This document shows, piece by piece, positions 16,369 through 23,718 of a DNA stretch of 40,979 nucleotides. How positions within the stretch are numbered: the stretch's first letter is position 1; every line of letters starts with the position of its first letter. Source of the DNA: Gammaproteobacteria bacterium. Lineage in GTDB: Bacteria; Pseudomonadota; Gammaproteobacteria; UBA1113. The notes beneath the pieces are model-generated. The model ran no database searches and was not told where the DNA came from. It saw only the letters and a program-made list of their open reading frames with translations. The position numbers and the translations under genes were made by a program. The stretch is from positions 1 through 40,979 of the forward strand of contig JAJNBM010000015.1 of the NCBI GenBank assembly GCA_021156165.1. Reading direction: 5' to 3'.

Positions 16369-17229
16369 ATGAACATAATAGAATTTCTCTATAAAAATAA
16401 AACCCACCTGGGCTATACTGAACAGAACAATCCAGATCTAATCCATGTTTTGCAAACGGCGGATAAATTTTGCGATATATTAAGAAAATGTTGCGAAAAA
16501 AATGACGATATAGTGGAAACATTACGTTCTTTTTCTAGCAAACCTTTCGTATTAAATGCTATAGATGAGCCACTCATTTGGCTTGTGCCAGGAGTATTAG
16601 AAGAACTAACCGCTGTGCATGTATTTGGTTTTGGCTATACGCATAAAAATAGAATTTTAAATAACCTACAACCCCCATCTCCTGAGCAATTCTATAAAGG
16701 TAATGGTTCAACGCTGTTTGCACACAACGCCCGCATCGTTATGCCTAAAGATATACAGAGTGTAGGTGAAGAAGCTGAACTGGTAGCCGTTTATTTTATA
16801 GGAAAAAAGGGTGAGCCTATATTTATCGGTTATGCAATGGGTAATGACTTATCTGATCCCCTTATGCGCAGAATGGATGCCAAACAGTTTGCGGCATCCA
16901 AATTGCGACCGTCGGCTATAGGTGCTGAATTATGTCTAGGCGCTTTGCCCAGTATTTTTAAGGGATGTGTTTCTATACAGCGTAATGGTAAAACGGTATG
17001 GAGCGCAGACTATAACACGGGTACGTCGCAGTTATTGTATAATATGGAGGTGATTATGCGCTTTTTTGTGGAAATGGCGGTGCCTCTCGCGGGTAACCTA
17101 TATTATGTTTTCTTAGGGGCAGACAAACACAGTTTTGAAGATAATTTTAGGATTAAAAGTGAGGATATTGTTTGTATAAATTCAGAGAGCTGTGTTTTTC
17201 CATTGTCAAATCAGGTTATAATGCTTTAA
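16369..17229 (+). CDS. AraD1-like fumarylacetoacetate hydrolase (FAH) superfamily protein
   Basis: 286 residues. The C-terminal two-thirds follow the AraD1 subfamily of the FAH fold closely: GEEAELVAVYFIG with metal-ligand candidates Glu135 and Glu137, GYAMGNDLSDP with Asp160, SKLRPSAIGAELCLGALP, then SLW-like VWSAD and FLGADKHSFED. FAH-fold enzymes use Mg or Mn to hydrolyse, decarboxylate or dehydrate 2-keto acids; AraD1 is a 2-keto-3-deoxy-L-arabonate dehydratase. Here the usual HHFKY/HVHFFG pattern is altered (RFFVEM, YYVFLGAD), so the reaction may differ. ATG 16369 used. Third gene of the operon, 125 bases after the transporter and 20 before yciI. Confidence 0.82.
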   Translation: MNIIEFLYKNKTHLGYTEQNNPDLIHVLQTADKFCDILRKCCEKNDDIVETLRSFSSKPFVLNAIDEPLIWLVPGVLEELTAVHVFGFGYTHKNRILNNLQPPSPEQFYKGNGSTLFAHNARIVMPKDIQSVGEEAELVAVYFIGKKGEPIFIGYAMGNDLSDPLMRRMDAKQFAASKLRPSAIGAELCLGALPSIFKGCVSIQRNGKTVWSADYNTGTSQLLYNMEVIMRFFVEMAVPLAGNLYYVFLGADKHSFEDNFRIKSEDIVCINSESCVFPLSNQVIML

Positions 17230-17249
17230 CCAAATAAAAGGAAAACAAA

Positions 17250-17537
17250 ATGCTCATTATAGAACTTACTTACCAAAAACCACTATCTGAAATAGAAAAG
17301 TATCTAGTGGCACACCGAGAATGGCTAGATCAGTATTATGAAAAAGGCTTGCTGATTGCTTCAGGGCCTAAACACCCCCGCGATGGCGGTATTATCATTG
17401 CGTTAACGGATAAAGAAACAGCCGCTAAATTAATACAAGAAGATCCCTTTTACAAACAAGGTTTGGCACATTACAAGATCACAGAATTTGAGCCTGTAAA
17501 ATATTGTAAAGAGCTGGCACAGAAAATTTTAGAATGA
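17250..17537 (+). CDS. YciI-family protein
   Basis: 95 residues, the full length of a YCII domain (dimeric ferredoxin-like fold). His22 in VAHREWLDQYYEKG, LIASGPKHPRDGGIII and Asp65 in EDPFYKQGLAHYKITEFEP are the family's conserved positions; the His-Asp pair is proposed to be catalytic. YciI proteins accompany diverse catabolic or biosynthetic genes with unclear chemistry. AAGGAA lies eight bases before the ATG. Tightly placed between the FAH-family gene and the reductase, so it very likely works in the same pathway. Confidence 0.88.
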   Translation: MLIIELTYQKPLSEIEKYLVAHREWLDQYYEKGLLIASGPKHPRDGGIIIALTDKETAAKLIQEDPFYKQGLAHYKITEFEPVKYCKELAQKILE

Positions 17538-17553
17538 TATAGGAGATTACTTC

Positions 17554-18450
17554 ATGCCATCTCAACCTAAAGTGCTCATTATTGGTGCTTCTGGATTACT
17601 CGGCAGATGTATTTACGACCAATTTTCACAAGACCCGAATTTTCATACTGTGGGAACAGCAAGCAAGCGAACTCGTGATAACTTGTTACAGTTGGATTTA
17701 CTCAACTTTGAGAATATTTCAAAGATTTTTAATACTGTTTCTCCACAATTTGTAATTTACTGTGCAGCCCAAAAAGATCCGGATATAGCCGAAAGAGAAC
17801 GCGATATGACATTGTGTTTAAATGCGATCTCAGTGAAACTACTAGCAGAATTGTGTGCTGTCTCTGCTGCCCCCCTATTTTATATATCTACAGATTATGT
17901 TTTTGATGGAACTAAGCCGCCGTATAGCCCCTCATCAAAAACAACTCCGATGGGCTATTATGGTAAAAGTAAATGTGTTGGGGAAAAATATACTTTACAG
18001 TATCAGAATAATTGTGTTTTGCGGCTACCTTTTCTTTATGGCCCAGTTGAATATCCGGGTGAGTCGTGGTTAACTTCGCTCATAAACCCACTATTAAGAT
18101 CTGAAGCTATCTGCTGTGATCATTGGGCGTTACGATTTCCAACCTATACTTATGATGTCGCGGATGTCTGTTATCAAATGATAAAAAGCATCCACAAGGG
18201 TATTCGTGTGAGTGGAATATATCACTGGTCAGGCTCCGAATGCTATACTAAATATGAAATGGCGTTAGGTCTAGCATCTGCCTTAAATGTTAAGCATCAT
18301 AGAATAACGCCCAATCTGCCAACAAGCGAACCTAGTAACAGACCCTATAATTGCAGACTTGATTGTAGCACTTTGCAAATGCTAAATATTGGAACATCAA
18401 CCCCATTTGAGGGTGGTTTGCGAAAAATATTGCTCGCCAGCAATATTTAA
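17554..18450 (+). CDS. RmlD-like SDR (dTDP-4-dehydrorhamnose reductase family)
   Basis: 298 residues of extended short-chain dehydrogenase. NAD(P) loop VLIIGASGLLGRCI at the N terminus, ISTDYVFDGTKPPYSPSS, and the catalytic YYGKSK (Tyr136, Lys140) are as in RmlD/MAT2B-type reductases, which reduce the 4-keto group of nucleotide sugars. No RmlA, B or C is nearby, so a rhamnose role is unlikely; a keto-reduction in the operon's own pathway is more plausible. AGGAG precedes the ATG. Last gene of the operon. Confidence 0.88.
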   Translation: MPSQPKVLIIGASGLLGRCIYDQFSQDPNFHTVGTASKRTRDNLLQLDLLNFENISKIFNTVSPQFVIYCAAQKDPDIAERERDMTLCLNAISVKLLAELCAVSAAPLFYISTDYVFDGTKPPYSPSSKTTPMGYYGKSKCVGEKYTLQYQNNCVLRLPFLYGPVEYPGESWLTSLINPLLRSEAICCDHWALRFPTYTYDVADVCYQMIKSIHKGIRVSGIYHWSGSECYTKYEMALGLASALNVKHHRITPNLPTSEPSNRPYNCRLDCSTLQMLNIGTSTPFEGGLRKILLASNI

Positions 18451-18574
18451 AGTATGGCATAATATCAGGACGGAGAAATCAATGAGTGTCGAAATAATTT
18501 TTTACTTGTATGTAGTCGAATGATTACTTAGGTAGCGGGCGTTAAAATAATCAATCACTCTACAGAGGCAAATC

Positions 18575-18846
18575 ATGTTTCAATCATCTTCTTCTAAAGT
18601 ATTAGGCGAATCATCTATCAGCCATCAGCAACATTAAGAGAAGTGGAAACCATTAAGGATTGCGCCATTTTTATCCTCGATAGGGCCATCAAGAAAATCA
18701 TCTACTCTATGGAAAGCTTTAAGTCTTTTGCGGCAACTAAAGGCATGCTAGCCGGAATAGAGTTACATCATATGTTAAGAGAAGGGCGATATGCTGAGGC
18801 TGCCAACACGGCTGTTTATGAACAATTTTATGTTTTAGCCGCCTAG
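18575..18846 (+). pseudogene. Possible frameshifted small gene, unrecognised
   Basis: ATG 18575, preceded by AGAGG, starts a Ser-rich peptide (MFQSSSSKVLGESS) that stops at 18637. An overlapping frame, open from about 18598, continues to 18846 as VETIKDCAIFILDRAIKK ... MLAGIELHHMLREGRYAEAA. Joined by a one-base shift they would give about 90 residues of helical protein. No family is recognised. If real it is broken; the second part alone (GTG 18643, 67 residues) could also be a small intact gene or chance. Confidence 0.3.
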
Positions 18847-18969
18847 TCGCGCCCAGAGGAAATCTGTCTTATGATTTAGCTGAAGCGCAATATTTATTTG
18901 CGACGGAACCCGTATTCCGCCTTACTCTTGTTTTCATTTTGATCCAGATATTGTGCGATCGGCTTGTAA

Positions 18970-19002
18970 TTAATCACTACCGGTTTAGTCGGTAGTGATT
19001 AA
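18970..19002. repeat. Perfect 13-bp inverted repeat, 7-base loop
   Basis: TTAATCACTACCG at 18970-18982 is exactly complementary to 18990-19002. Neither side carries a T-run, so it is not a typical intrinsic terminator. It lies 88 bases beyond the stop of the S24-type repressor gene. It may be an operator, a recombination site or an mRNA end structure. Confidence 0.7.
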
Positions 19003-19089
19003 CCAATATCCTAATCCCCTTATTAACAGCGCCTAATTATCTTGAAAAGGAACGGCTGTGTTTTTATGTTAGAATGAGAATCATTTCCG

Positions 19090-19767
19090 TTAATTGTCGT
19101 GAAAAATACGTGTCGCTTGTATGACAACCCCTATAATGCGGATTTTATCATCTAAGATATCGCCATCGTGGTCTTGGTTAAGTGAATTTAAGCGTTTGAC
19201 TGGGCCATCCAAGAATAATTGTCGTAATGTCGCTTCATCGGTATTAGGATAATGTACCACTACCAAATCGCCATCGACGGGTTTGGCATTTAGGTCCAGC
19301 ATAAGCGATGTTCCTTTAGAAAATCTAGGTTCCATACTAATCTTACTGATTAGAGAAACCACCTTTTCCGATTTTACAGTAGCGATTTGCCAATCTTCCC
19401 AATTGCTGGGCGCCACTGTGGCCAAGAAGTTTGCGGCATCCGCAGCTTGTTGCCACGAAATAACGGGGATGTGTTTCGTTTGCCTTCTAACACCATTGAT
19501 GGCTAGATCAAATTGTTCGTGAGGCGGGGTATATATAACAGAATCTAATGAAATATTAAAAAACTCAGATATCAATTTTAGGGTCGATACACGCGGATCT
19601 GCTGTTTTCCCCGATAAGATTTTATGCAGTGTAGGTTGCGGGATAGATGTTTTCTTAGCGAGAGTTGCTTCATTAAGCCCTTTTGCGGTCATTAGGCGCT
19701 TGATATTATATACTAGCCAACTTTGCTCATTCGTTGTTTCCTTTTTCTGTAATTGTATAACAGTCAT
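19090..19767 (-). CDS. XRE/S24 (CI/LexA-like) transcriptional repressor, apparently non-cleavable
   Basis: Start at ATG 19767, with GGAGG eight bases upstream, giving 225 residues; the open frame continues to 19866 without support. N-terminal HTH of XRE type at about 17-70 (LMTAKGLNEATLAKKTSIPQ, then TLHKILSGKTADPR). C-terminal S24 domain at about 120-220: the nucleophile Ser is in KISMEPRFSKG, followed by GDLVVVHYP, and DEATLRQLFLDGP, where the expected catalytic Lys is Arg (TLRQL). It resembles prophage repressors but no phage genes are near. With Lys replaced, SOS-type self-cleavage is doubtful, so it may act as a stable repressor or respond to another signal. Confidence 0.85.
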   Translation of the reverse strand: MTVIQLQKKETTNEQSWLVYNIKRLMTAKGLNEATLAKKTSIPQPTLHKILSGKTADPRVSTLKLISEFFNISLDSVIYTPPHEQFDLAINGVRRQTKHIPVISWQQAADAANFLATVAPSNWEDWQIATVKSEKVVSLISKISMEPRFSKGTSLMLDLNAKPVDGDLVVVHYPNTDEATLRQLFLDGPVKRLNSLNQDHDGDILDDKIRIIGVVIQATRIFHDN

Positions 19768-20105
19768 TTTTTTAACCTCCAATAATACGTATAAAATGTC
19801 AGTAAGAATAATTTGTTTCAAAAAATAGCACATTGTAGTATAAGCACTGTTTTTAACATAATGCAAGCGTTTAAGGCGCGAAAAATAATAAAAGCCTAGA
19901 TAATTTTCATAAAAACAGAGGCGGTATTAAATTGGCAGAAAAAGATATGAATACTTGTATGAAGCTACAATAAAATAACTCTGGCAAACCAAAGAAATAT
20001 ACGAGTAAACTTGAATAACCGAGGGATCATTTAGAATGCTAGATTGCAGTTTTTTTAACATTGGCGTATCATGATATTTCTTAAGTGTAATGAGGTATGT
20101 AATTT
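19768..20105. other. Divergent intergenic region between the S24 repressor and trxA
   Basis: 338 AT-rich bases. It should hold the promoters of both genes. An 8-base palindrome ATACGTAT at 19785-19792 lies just upstream of the repressor's ribosome-binding site and could be an autoregulatory site; this is speculative. No gene is supported. Confidence 0.4.
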
Positions 20106-20432
20106 ATGAGTGATTGGATATCAAATGTCACCGACGCGGATTTTGAGAAGGAAGTGATACAGGCCGACAAACTTGTTTTGGTCGATTTTTGGGCAGAGTG
20201 GTGCGGTCCTTGCCGTATGTTGGCTCCCGTTTTGGAGCAAATTGCGGAGCAATTTGCCGACAAAGTGAAGTTTGCCAAAATGGATGTAGACGCGCATACA
20301 GAAACCCCTGCAAAATTTGCTATTCGCCAGATCCCCACGTTGTTATTAATTAAAAATGGTAGCGTCGTGGCAACCAAAACAGGTGTATTAAGTCAAACGG
20401 ATTTAAAGGCATGGTTGAATGAGCATGCTTAG
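20106..20432 (+). CDS. trxA: Thioredoxin
   Basis: 108 residues, full thioredoxin length. Redox-active WCGPC (Cys33, Cys36) after LVLVDFWAE, cis-proline motif RQIPTLLLI, and Asp in LVDFWAE. It reduces cytoplasmic disulfides using thioredoxin reductase. GAGG lies about a dozen bases upstream of the ATG. The trxA-rho order is widely conserved in gammaproteobacteria. A weak CCATTA/TAATGG stem follows the stop. Confidence 0.97.
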   Translation: MSDWISNVTDADFEKEVIQADKLVLVDFWAEWCGPCRMLAPVLEQIAEQFADKVKFAKMDVDAHTETPAKFAIRQIPTLLLIKNGSVVATKTGVLSQTDLKAWLNEHA

Positions 20433-20479
20433 TGCTTTATCCATTACCGATAATAAACAACGATAATGGGGCTTGTGGC

Positions 20480-20508
20480 TTGCATTGTTATGGAAAATGT
20501 GCTAAATT
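20480..20508 (+). promoter_or_regulatory. Candidate sigma-70 promoter for rho
   Basis: TTGCAT, 17 bases, TAAATT. Fits spacing and gives an mRNA leader of roughly 220 bases before ATG 20740. Not experimentally supported. Confidence 0.4.
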
Positions 20509-20685
20509 AATTTGTATGATCCTTATTCTTCAATGAAATGACTCTGTGGCGGCTCCAAGTTTTAAACTTAGAGCCCATCCACATAATCCCCTAAATTTGC
20601 CGCACGAAGATAACTCCTTATCTATCAAGAGTTTGTTTGCCGACGCGGCTCATTGAATTGTACGGTTCTAATAGCGCATCTCGCG

Positions 20686-20709
20686 TGTAGGGGCGGATTA
20701 AAACCGCCC
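20686..20709. repeat. GTAGGGGCGG hairpin in the rho leader
   Basis: GGGCGG (20691-20696) pairs perfectly with CCGCCC (20704-20709) around seven A/T-rich bases; the left side belongs to the GTAGGGGC repeat family. It ends 30 bases before the rho start and could influence initiation. Confidence 0.55.
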
Positions 20710-20739
20710 AAATTATCATCTATCAAAAATGGGATATTT

Positions 20740-21996
20740 ATGGACCTATCAGAATTAAAACGTAAGCAACCTACAGAATTAATGGCTTTGGCTGAAGAAT
20801 TGAATCTAGAGAACTTGGCGCGAACCCGCAAGCAAGATATTATTTTTAAAATCTTAACGGCAAAAGCTAAAAACAGCGAAGATATTTTTAGCCACGGTGT
20901 GTTAGAGATCTTACCGGATGGCTTTGGCTTCTTACGCTATGCCGATGAATCTTATTTGCATGGCCCGGACGACATTTATGTTTCTCCTAGCCAAATCCGC
21001 CGTTTCTCTTTGCGCACTGGTGACACCATTTCAGGCAAAATTCGTCCGCCTAAAGAAGGTGAGCGTTATTTTGCTCTGCTGAAAGTGGATGAAATCAACT
21101 TTGAAGCGCCAGAAATGGCACGCAATAAAATCCCTTTTGAAAATCTTACGCCTTTATTTGCAGATGAGCGCTTGCGTATGGAACGAGGTAATGGCAGCAG
21201 TGAAGACTTAACTTCGCGTGCTATTGATTTAATTACGCCTATAGGCAAAGGGCAGCGTGCATTGATTGTTGCTCCACCTAAAGCGGGTAAAACCATGTTG
21301 CTGCAAAACTTGGCGCAATCTATTGCGTGTAATTATCCTGAATGTTATTTAATTGTTTTATTGATCGATGAGCGCCCTGAAGAAGTGACGGAAATGGAGC
21401 GTTCTGTACGCGGTGAAGTCGTTGCCAGTACTTTCGATGAACCTGCAGCACGACACGTGCAAGTAGCCGAAATGGTGATGGAAAAAGCTAAGCGCTTGGT
21501 GGAACATAAGCGCGATGTGGTTATTTTATTAGACTCTATTACCCGTTTAGCGCGTGCATATAATACCGTAGTACCTGCTTCCGGCAAGGTGCTAACCGGC
21601 GGTGTAGATGCCAATGCCCTACAACGGCCGAAACGCTTTTTTGGGGCTGCGCGTAATATCGAAGAAGGGGGCAGTTTAACGATTATCGCTTCTGCCATGA
21701 TAGACACGGGCTCGAAGATGGATGAAGTCATTTACGAAGAATTTAAAGGTACGGGTAATATGGAATTGCATCTGGATCGCCGTATTGCTGAAAAGCGTGT
21801 ATTTCCCGCGATTAACATTAATCGTTCCGGTACGCGTCGGGAAGAATTAATCATGACTCCAGACGAACTGCAAAAAGCGTGGATTTTACGTAAGCTGTTG
21901 CATCCTATGGATGAAGTAGCGGCAATAGAATTTTTGACGGATCGCTTGAAATCAACCAAAACGAATGAAGAGTTTTTTGAAGCAATGAAGGGCTAA
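20740..21996 (+). CDS. rho: Transcription termination factor Rho
   Basis: 418 residues from ATG 20740 ([11 protein letters not shown]), matching the Escherichia coli length; upstream codons in frame to 20653 are not Rho-like. N-terminal Rho_N helices, RNA-binding cold-shock-like domain ([27 protein letters not shown]), Walker [10 protein letters not shown] with Lys181 and Lys184, Walker B region [17 protein letters not shown]-loop and R-loop [15 protein letters not shown] hexameric RNA-dependent ATPase that ends untranslated transcripts. Fully intact. Confidence 0.98.
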   Translation: MDLSELKRKQPTELMALAEELNLENLARTRKQDIIFKILTAKAKNSEDIFSHGVLEILPDGFGFLRYADESYLHGPDDIYVSPSQIRRFSLRTGDTISGKIRPPKEGERYFALLKVDEINFEAPEMARNKIPFENLTPLFADERLRMERGNGSSEDLTSRAIDLITPIGKGQRALIVAPPKAGKTMLLQNLAQSIACNYPECYLIVLLIDERPEEVTEMERSVRGEVVASTFDEPAARHVQVAEMVMEKAKRLVEHKRDVVILLDSITRLARAYNTVVPASGKVLTGGVDANALQRPKRFFGAARNIEEGGSLTIIASAMIDTGSKMDEVIYEEFKGTGNMELHLDRRIAEKRVFPAININRSGTRREELIMTPDELQKAWILRKLLHPMDEVAAIEFLTDRLKSTKTNEEFFEAMKG

Positions 21997-22000
21997 GGCT

Positions 22001-23008
22001 TTGGTTCCCTATATCATTCATATTAAACCGAATGACCTCATCTTGATGGTTAACCCTGGCGAAACGGTGCTAGAAGCCGCGCTGCGCCAGGGGTTTAGTT
22101 TTCCGTTTAATTGTCAAAATGCGGTGTGTGGTACCTGTATAGGGCGGGTATTACGCGGCCAGGTGACTTATACCAACGGCGCTGAAGAAGAATTATGCGA
22201 GGAAGAAAAAAGAGAAGGGTATGCCTTTTTTTGTAGCGCACGGCCGCAAAGCGATTTAGTGATAGAAATGTTTCACGTAGAAGCGCCCCAAAGCGATTCT
22301 GGTAAAACCGCCACCTATTTGCTCAAATCACATCAATCCTTATCGCCGAATACTTCACTGCTAGAATTGTATCCGCAAAAAAAAGAAGAAGCCTTGCCCT
22401 TTCGCTCGGGCCAATATGTTTATTTATTGCAAGATGGGGAATCGCATGCTTATTCGATTGCGAATGCAGCGGATGAGAGCCAGCGCATTGAATTGCATAT
22501 ACGACACACACAAGAAAATGCTTTTGCCGAGAAAATGCTGAATTTAGCGGAAGAGGGTGAACCTTTACTGTTGTCTGGGGCGCATGGCCATTGTGTATTG
22601 CACCACCAACCACCCGTGCCTACGATTCTATTAGCGGCAGGAACGGGTTTTGCACAAATGAAGTCTTTAATAGAAGAAGCGCTCTCTTTGTCTCTAGAAA
22701 GCCCGCTTTACTTATATTGGGGGGCGCGTAAGCGTGAAGATTTATATGCGCATGAGTTAGCTTTACAGTGGGCTGAGCGTTACCCTTTTATTCATTATCA
22801 TGCGATGCTGTCTGCGCCTGATGCGGGCACTTGGTCTGGAGATGTGGGGTATATTTATGAGTATGTGGTGAAGCAACATACTGACTTAAGCCCTTTTCAA
22901 GTATATGCCAGCGGCCCTCCCGATATGGTTTTTGCAGCATTCCAGTTATTTGAAAAACACGGTTTAAAACGTGATTTTATGTATTCTGATATGTTATTAG
23001 GAAGGTAA
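22001..23008 (+). CDS. 2Fe-2S ferredoxin / FAD / NAD(P) oxidoreductase (CDP-6-deoxy-glucoseen reductase-like)
   Basis: 335 residues. N-terminal plant-type ferredoxin domain with cluster ligands Cys38, Cys43, Cys46 (CQNAVCGTC) and Cys78 (FFCSA), then a ferredoxin-NADP reductase module: FAD motif HAYSIANAA, LLAAGTGFAQMKSL and VYASGPPDM for NAD(P). In the family the FAD motif is usually RxYS; here a His stands in the Arg position. It passes electrons from NAD(P)H to an oxygenase, deoxygenase or reductase partner that is not visible. TTG start four bases after the rho stop, so likely translated from the rho message. Confidence 0.85.
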   Translation: MVPYIIHIKPNDLILMVNPGETVLEAALRQGFSFPFNCQNAVCGTCIGRVLRGQVTYTNGAEEELCEEEKREGYAFFCSARPQSDLVIEMFHVEAPQSDSGKTATYLLKSHQSLSPNTSLLELYPQKKEEALPFRSGQYVYLLQDGESHAYSIANAADESQRIELHIRHTQENAFAEKMLNLAEEGEPLLLSGAHGHCVLHHQPPVPTILLAAGTGFAQMKSLIEEALSLSLESPLYLYWGARKREDLYAHELALQWAERYPFIHYHAMLSAPDAGTWSGDVGYIYEYVVKQHTDLSPFQVYASGPPDMVFAAFQLFEKHGLKRDFMYSDMLLGR

Positions 23009-23012
23009 AAAC

Positions 23013-23612
23013 ATGAAAAAACTGTCACGTTTAGTTTTAGCCAGTAATAATCAGGGGAAGATAGAAGAGTTTCAACCATTGTTAGCGCCTTTGGGTATAG
23101 AGCTTATTTCTCAAGCCGCCTTAGGCATTGAATCGGTTGAAGAAACGGGCTTAAGTTTTATTGAAAATGCACTGATTAAAGCGCGGCACGCCTGTGCCCA
23201 TTCGGGACTACCTACCTTGGCTGATGATTCCGGTTTGTCCGTTGCTGCTTTAAATGGTGCTCCTGGTATTTATTCAGCGCGTATTGCTGGCAGTAATGCC
23301 ACTGATGATGAAAAAGTACAAGCGTTATTGCAACAAATGCAGTCTGTGGATCGGGAACAGCGTCAAGGGTGTTATCATTGTGCCATCGTTTTAATGCAGC
23401 ATCCATTGGATCCCATTCCCCTTATTGCCGAAGGTCGTTTGGAAGGCACTGTTCTAGAAGAGCCCTGTGGCACGAGTGGTTTTGGTTTTGATCCCGTATT
23501 TTATCTACCGGCACAAAAATGTACCGTAGCGCAATTGTCTTTGTTAGAAAAAAATAAAATTAGCCATAGAGCATTGGCGGTTGCGAAGTTGTTAAACCAT
23601 TTAACTCCATGA
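23013..23612 (+). CDS. rdgB: dITP/XTP pyrophosphatase
   Basis: 199 residues, RdgB/HAM1 family; hydrolyses non-canonical purine triphosphates (dITP, XTP) to keep them out of DNA. Motifs: LASNNQGKIEEF, ENALIKARHA, LADDSGLSV with the catalytic Asp, APGIYSARIAG, GFGFDPVFYLP and SHRALA. ATG 23013 follows the reductase by four bases, and GAAGG precedes it. Ends before a CGTAGGGGC repeat. Confidence 0.96.
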   Translation: MKKLSRLVLASNNQGKIEEFQPLLAPLGIELISQAALGIESVEETGLSFIENALIKARHACAHSGLPTLADDSGLSVAALNGAPGIYSARIAGSNATDDEKVQALLQQMQSVDREQRQGCYHCAIVLMQHPLDPIPLIAEGRLEGTVLEEPCGTSGFGFDPVFYLPAQKCTVAQLSLLEKNKISHRALAVAKLLNHLTP

Positions 23613-23627
23613 ATATGGAAGAAAACC

Positions 23628-23686
23628 CGTAGGGGCAGGCCTCCATGCTGCCCTAACCAGGGTAACCGCCGGGGGGTGTTCCTACG
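23628..23686. repeat. CGTAGGGGC-family palindrome
   Basis: 59 bases after rdgB. Outer arms CGTAGGGGCA and TGTTCCTACG pair at 8 of 10 positions; the interior holds GGCAG/CTGCC and further GC-rich pairing. Ends 32 bases before the TPR gene start. No T-run. Confidence 0.6.
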
Positions 23687-23718
23687 AACCGATTCGTGTC
23701 TGGAGAGACTATCTTCTT

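Larger units (their letters stand above)
18451..19089. other. Gene-poor region with a degenerate small gene and a strong hairpin
   Basis: About 640 bases without a confident gene. It contains a possible frameshifted small gene (18575-18846), a small CGGAA/TTCCG stem at 18904-18919 and a perfect 13-bp-arm hairpin at 18970-19002, each listed or noted separately. The region separates the five-gene operon from a phage-type repressor gene and may be the scar of a mobile element. Confidence 0.5.
20433..20739. other. rho 5' leader region
   Basis: 307 bases between trxA and the rho start. A promoter is proposed at 20480-20508, leaving a leader of over 200 bases, and a small hairpin lies 30 bases before the start codon (20691-20709). 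Long leaders subject to Rho-dependent autoregulation are known for rho in other bacteria. No small gene is convincing. Confidence 0.5.

Noticed and set aside
21345..21731. 128-codon antisense ORF in rho
   Set aside because: Rho on the other strand is unambiguous and the antisense product is Ser/Thr/Arg-rich without a domain.
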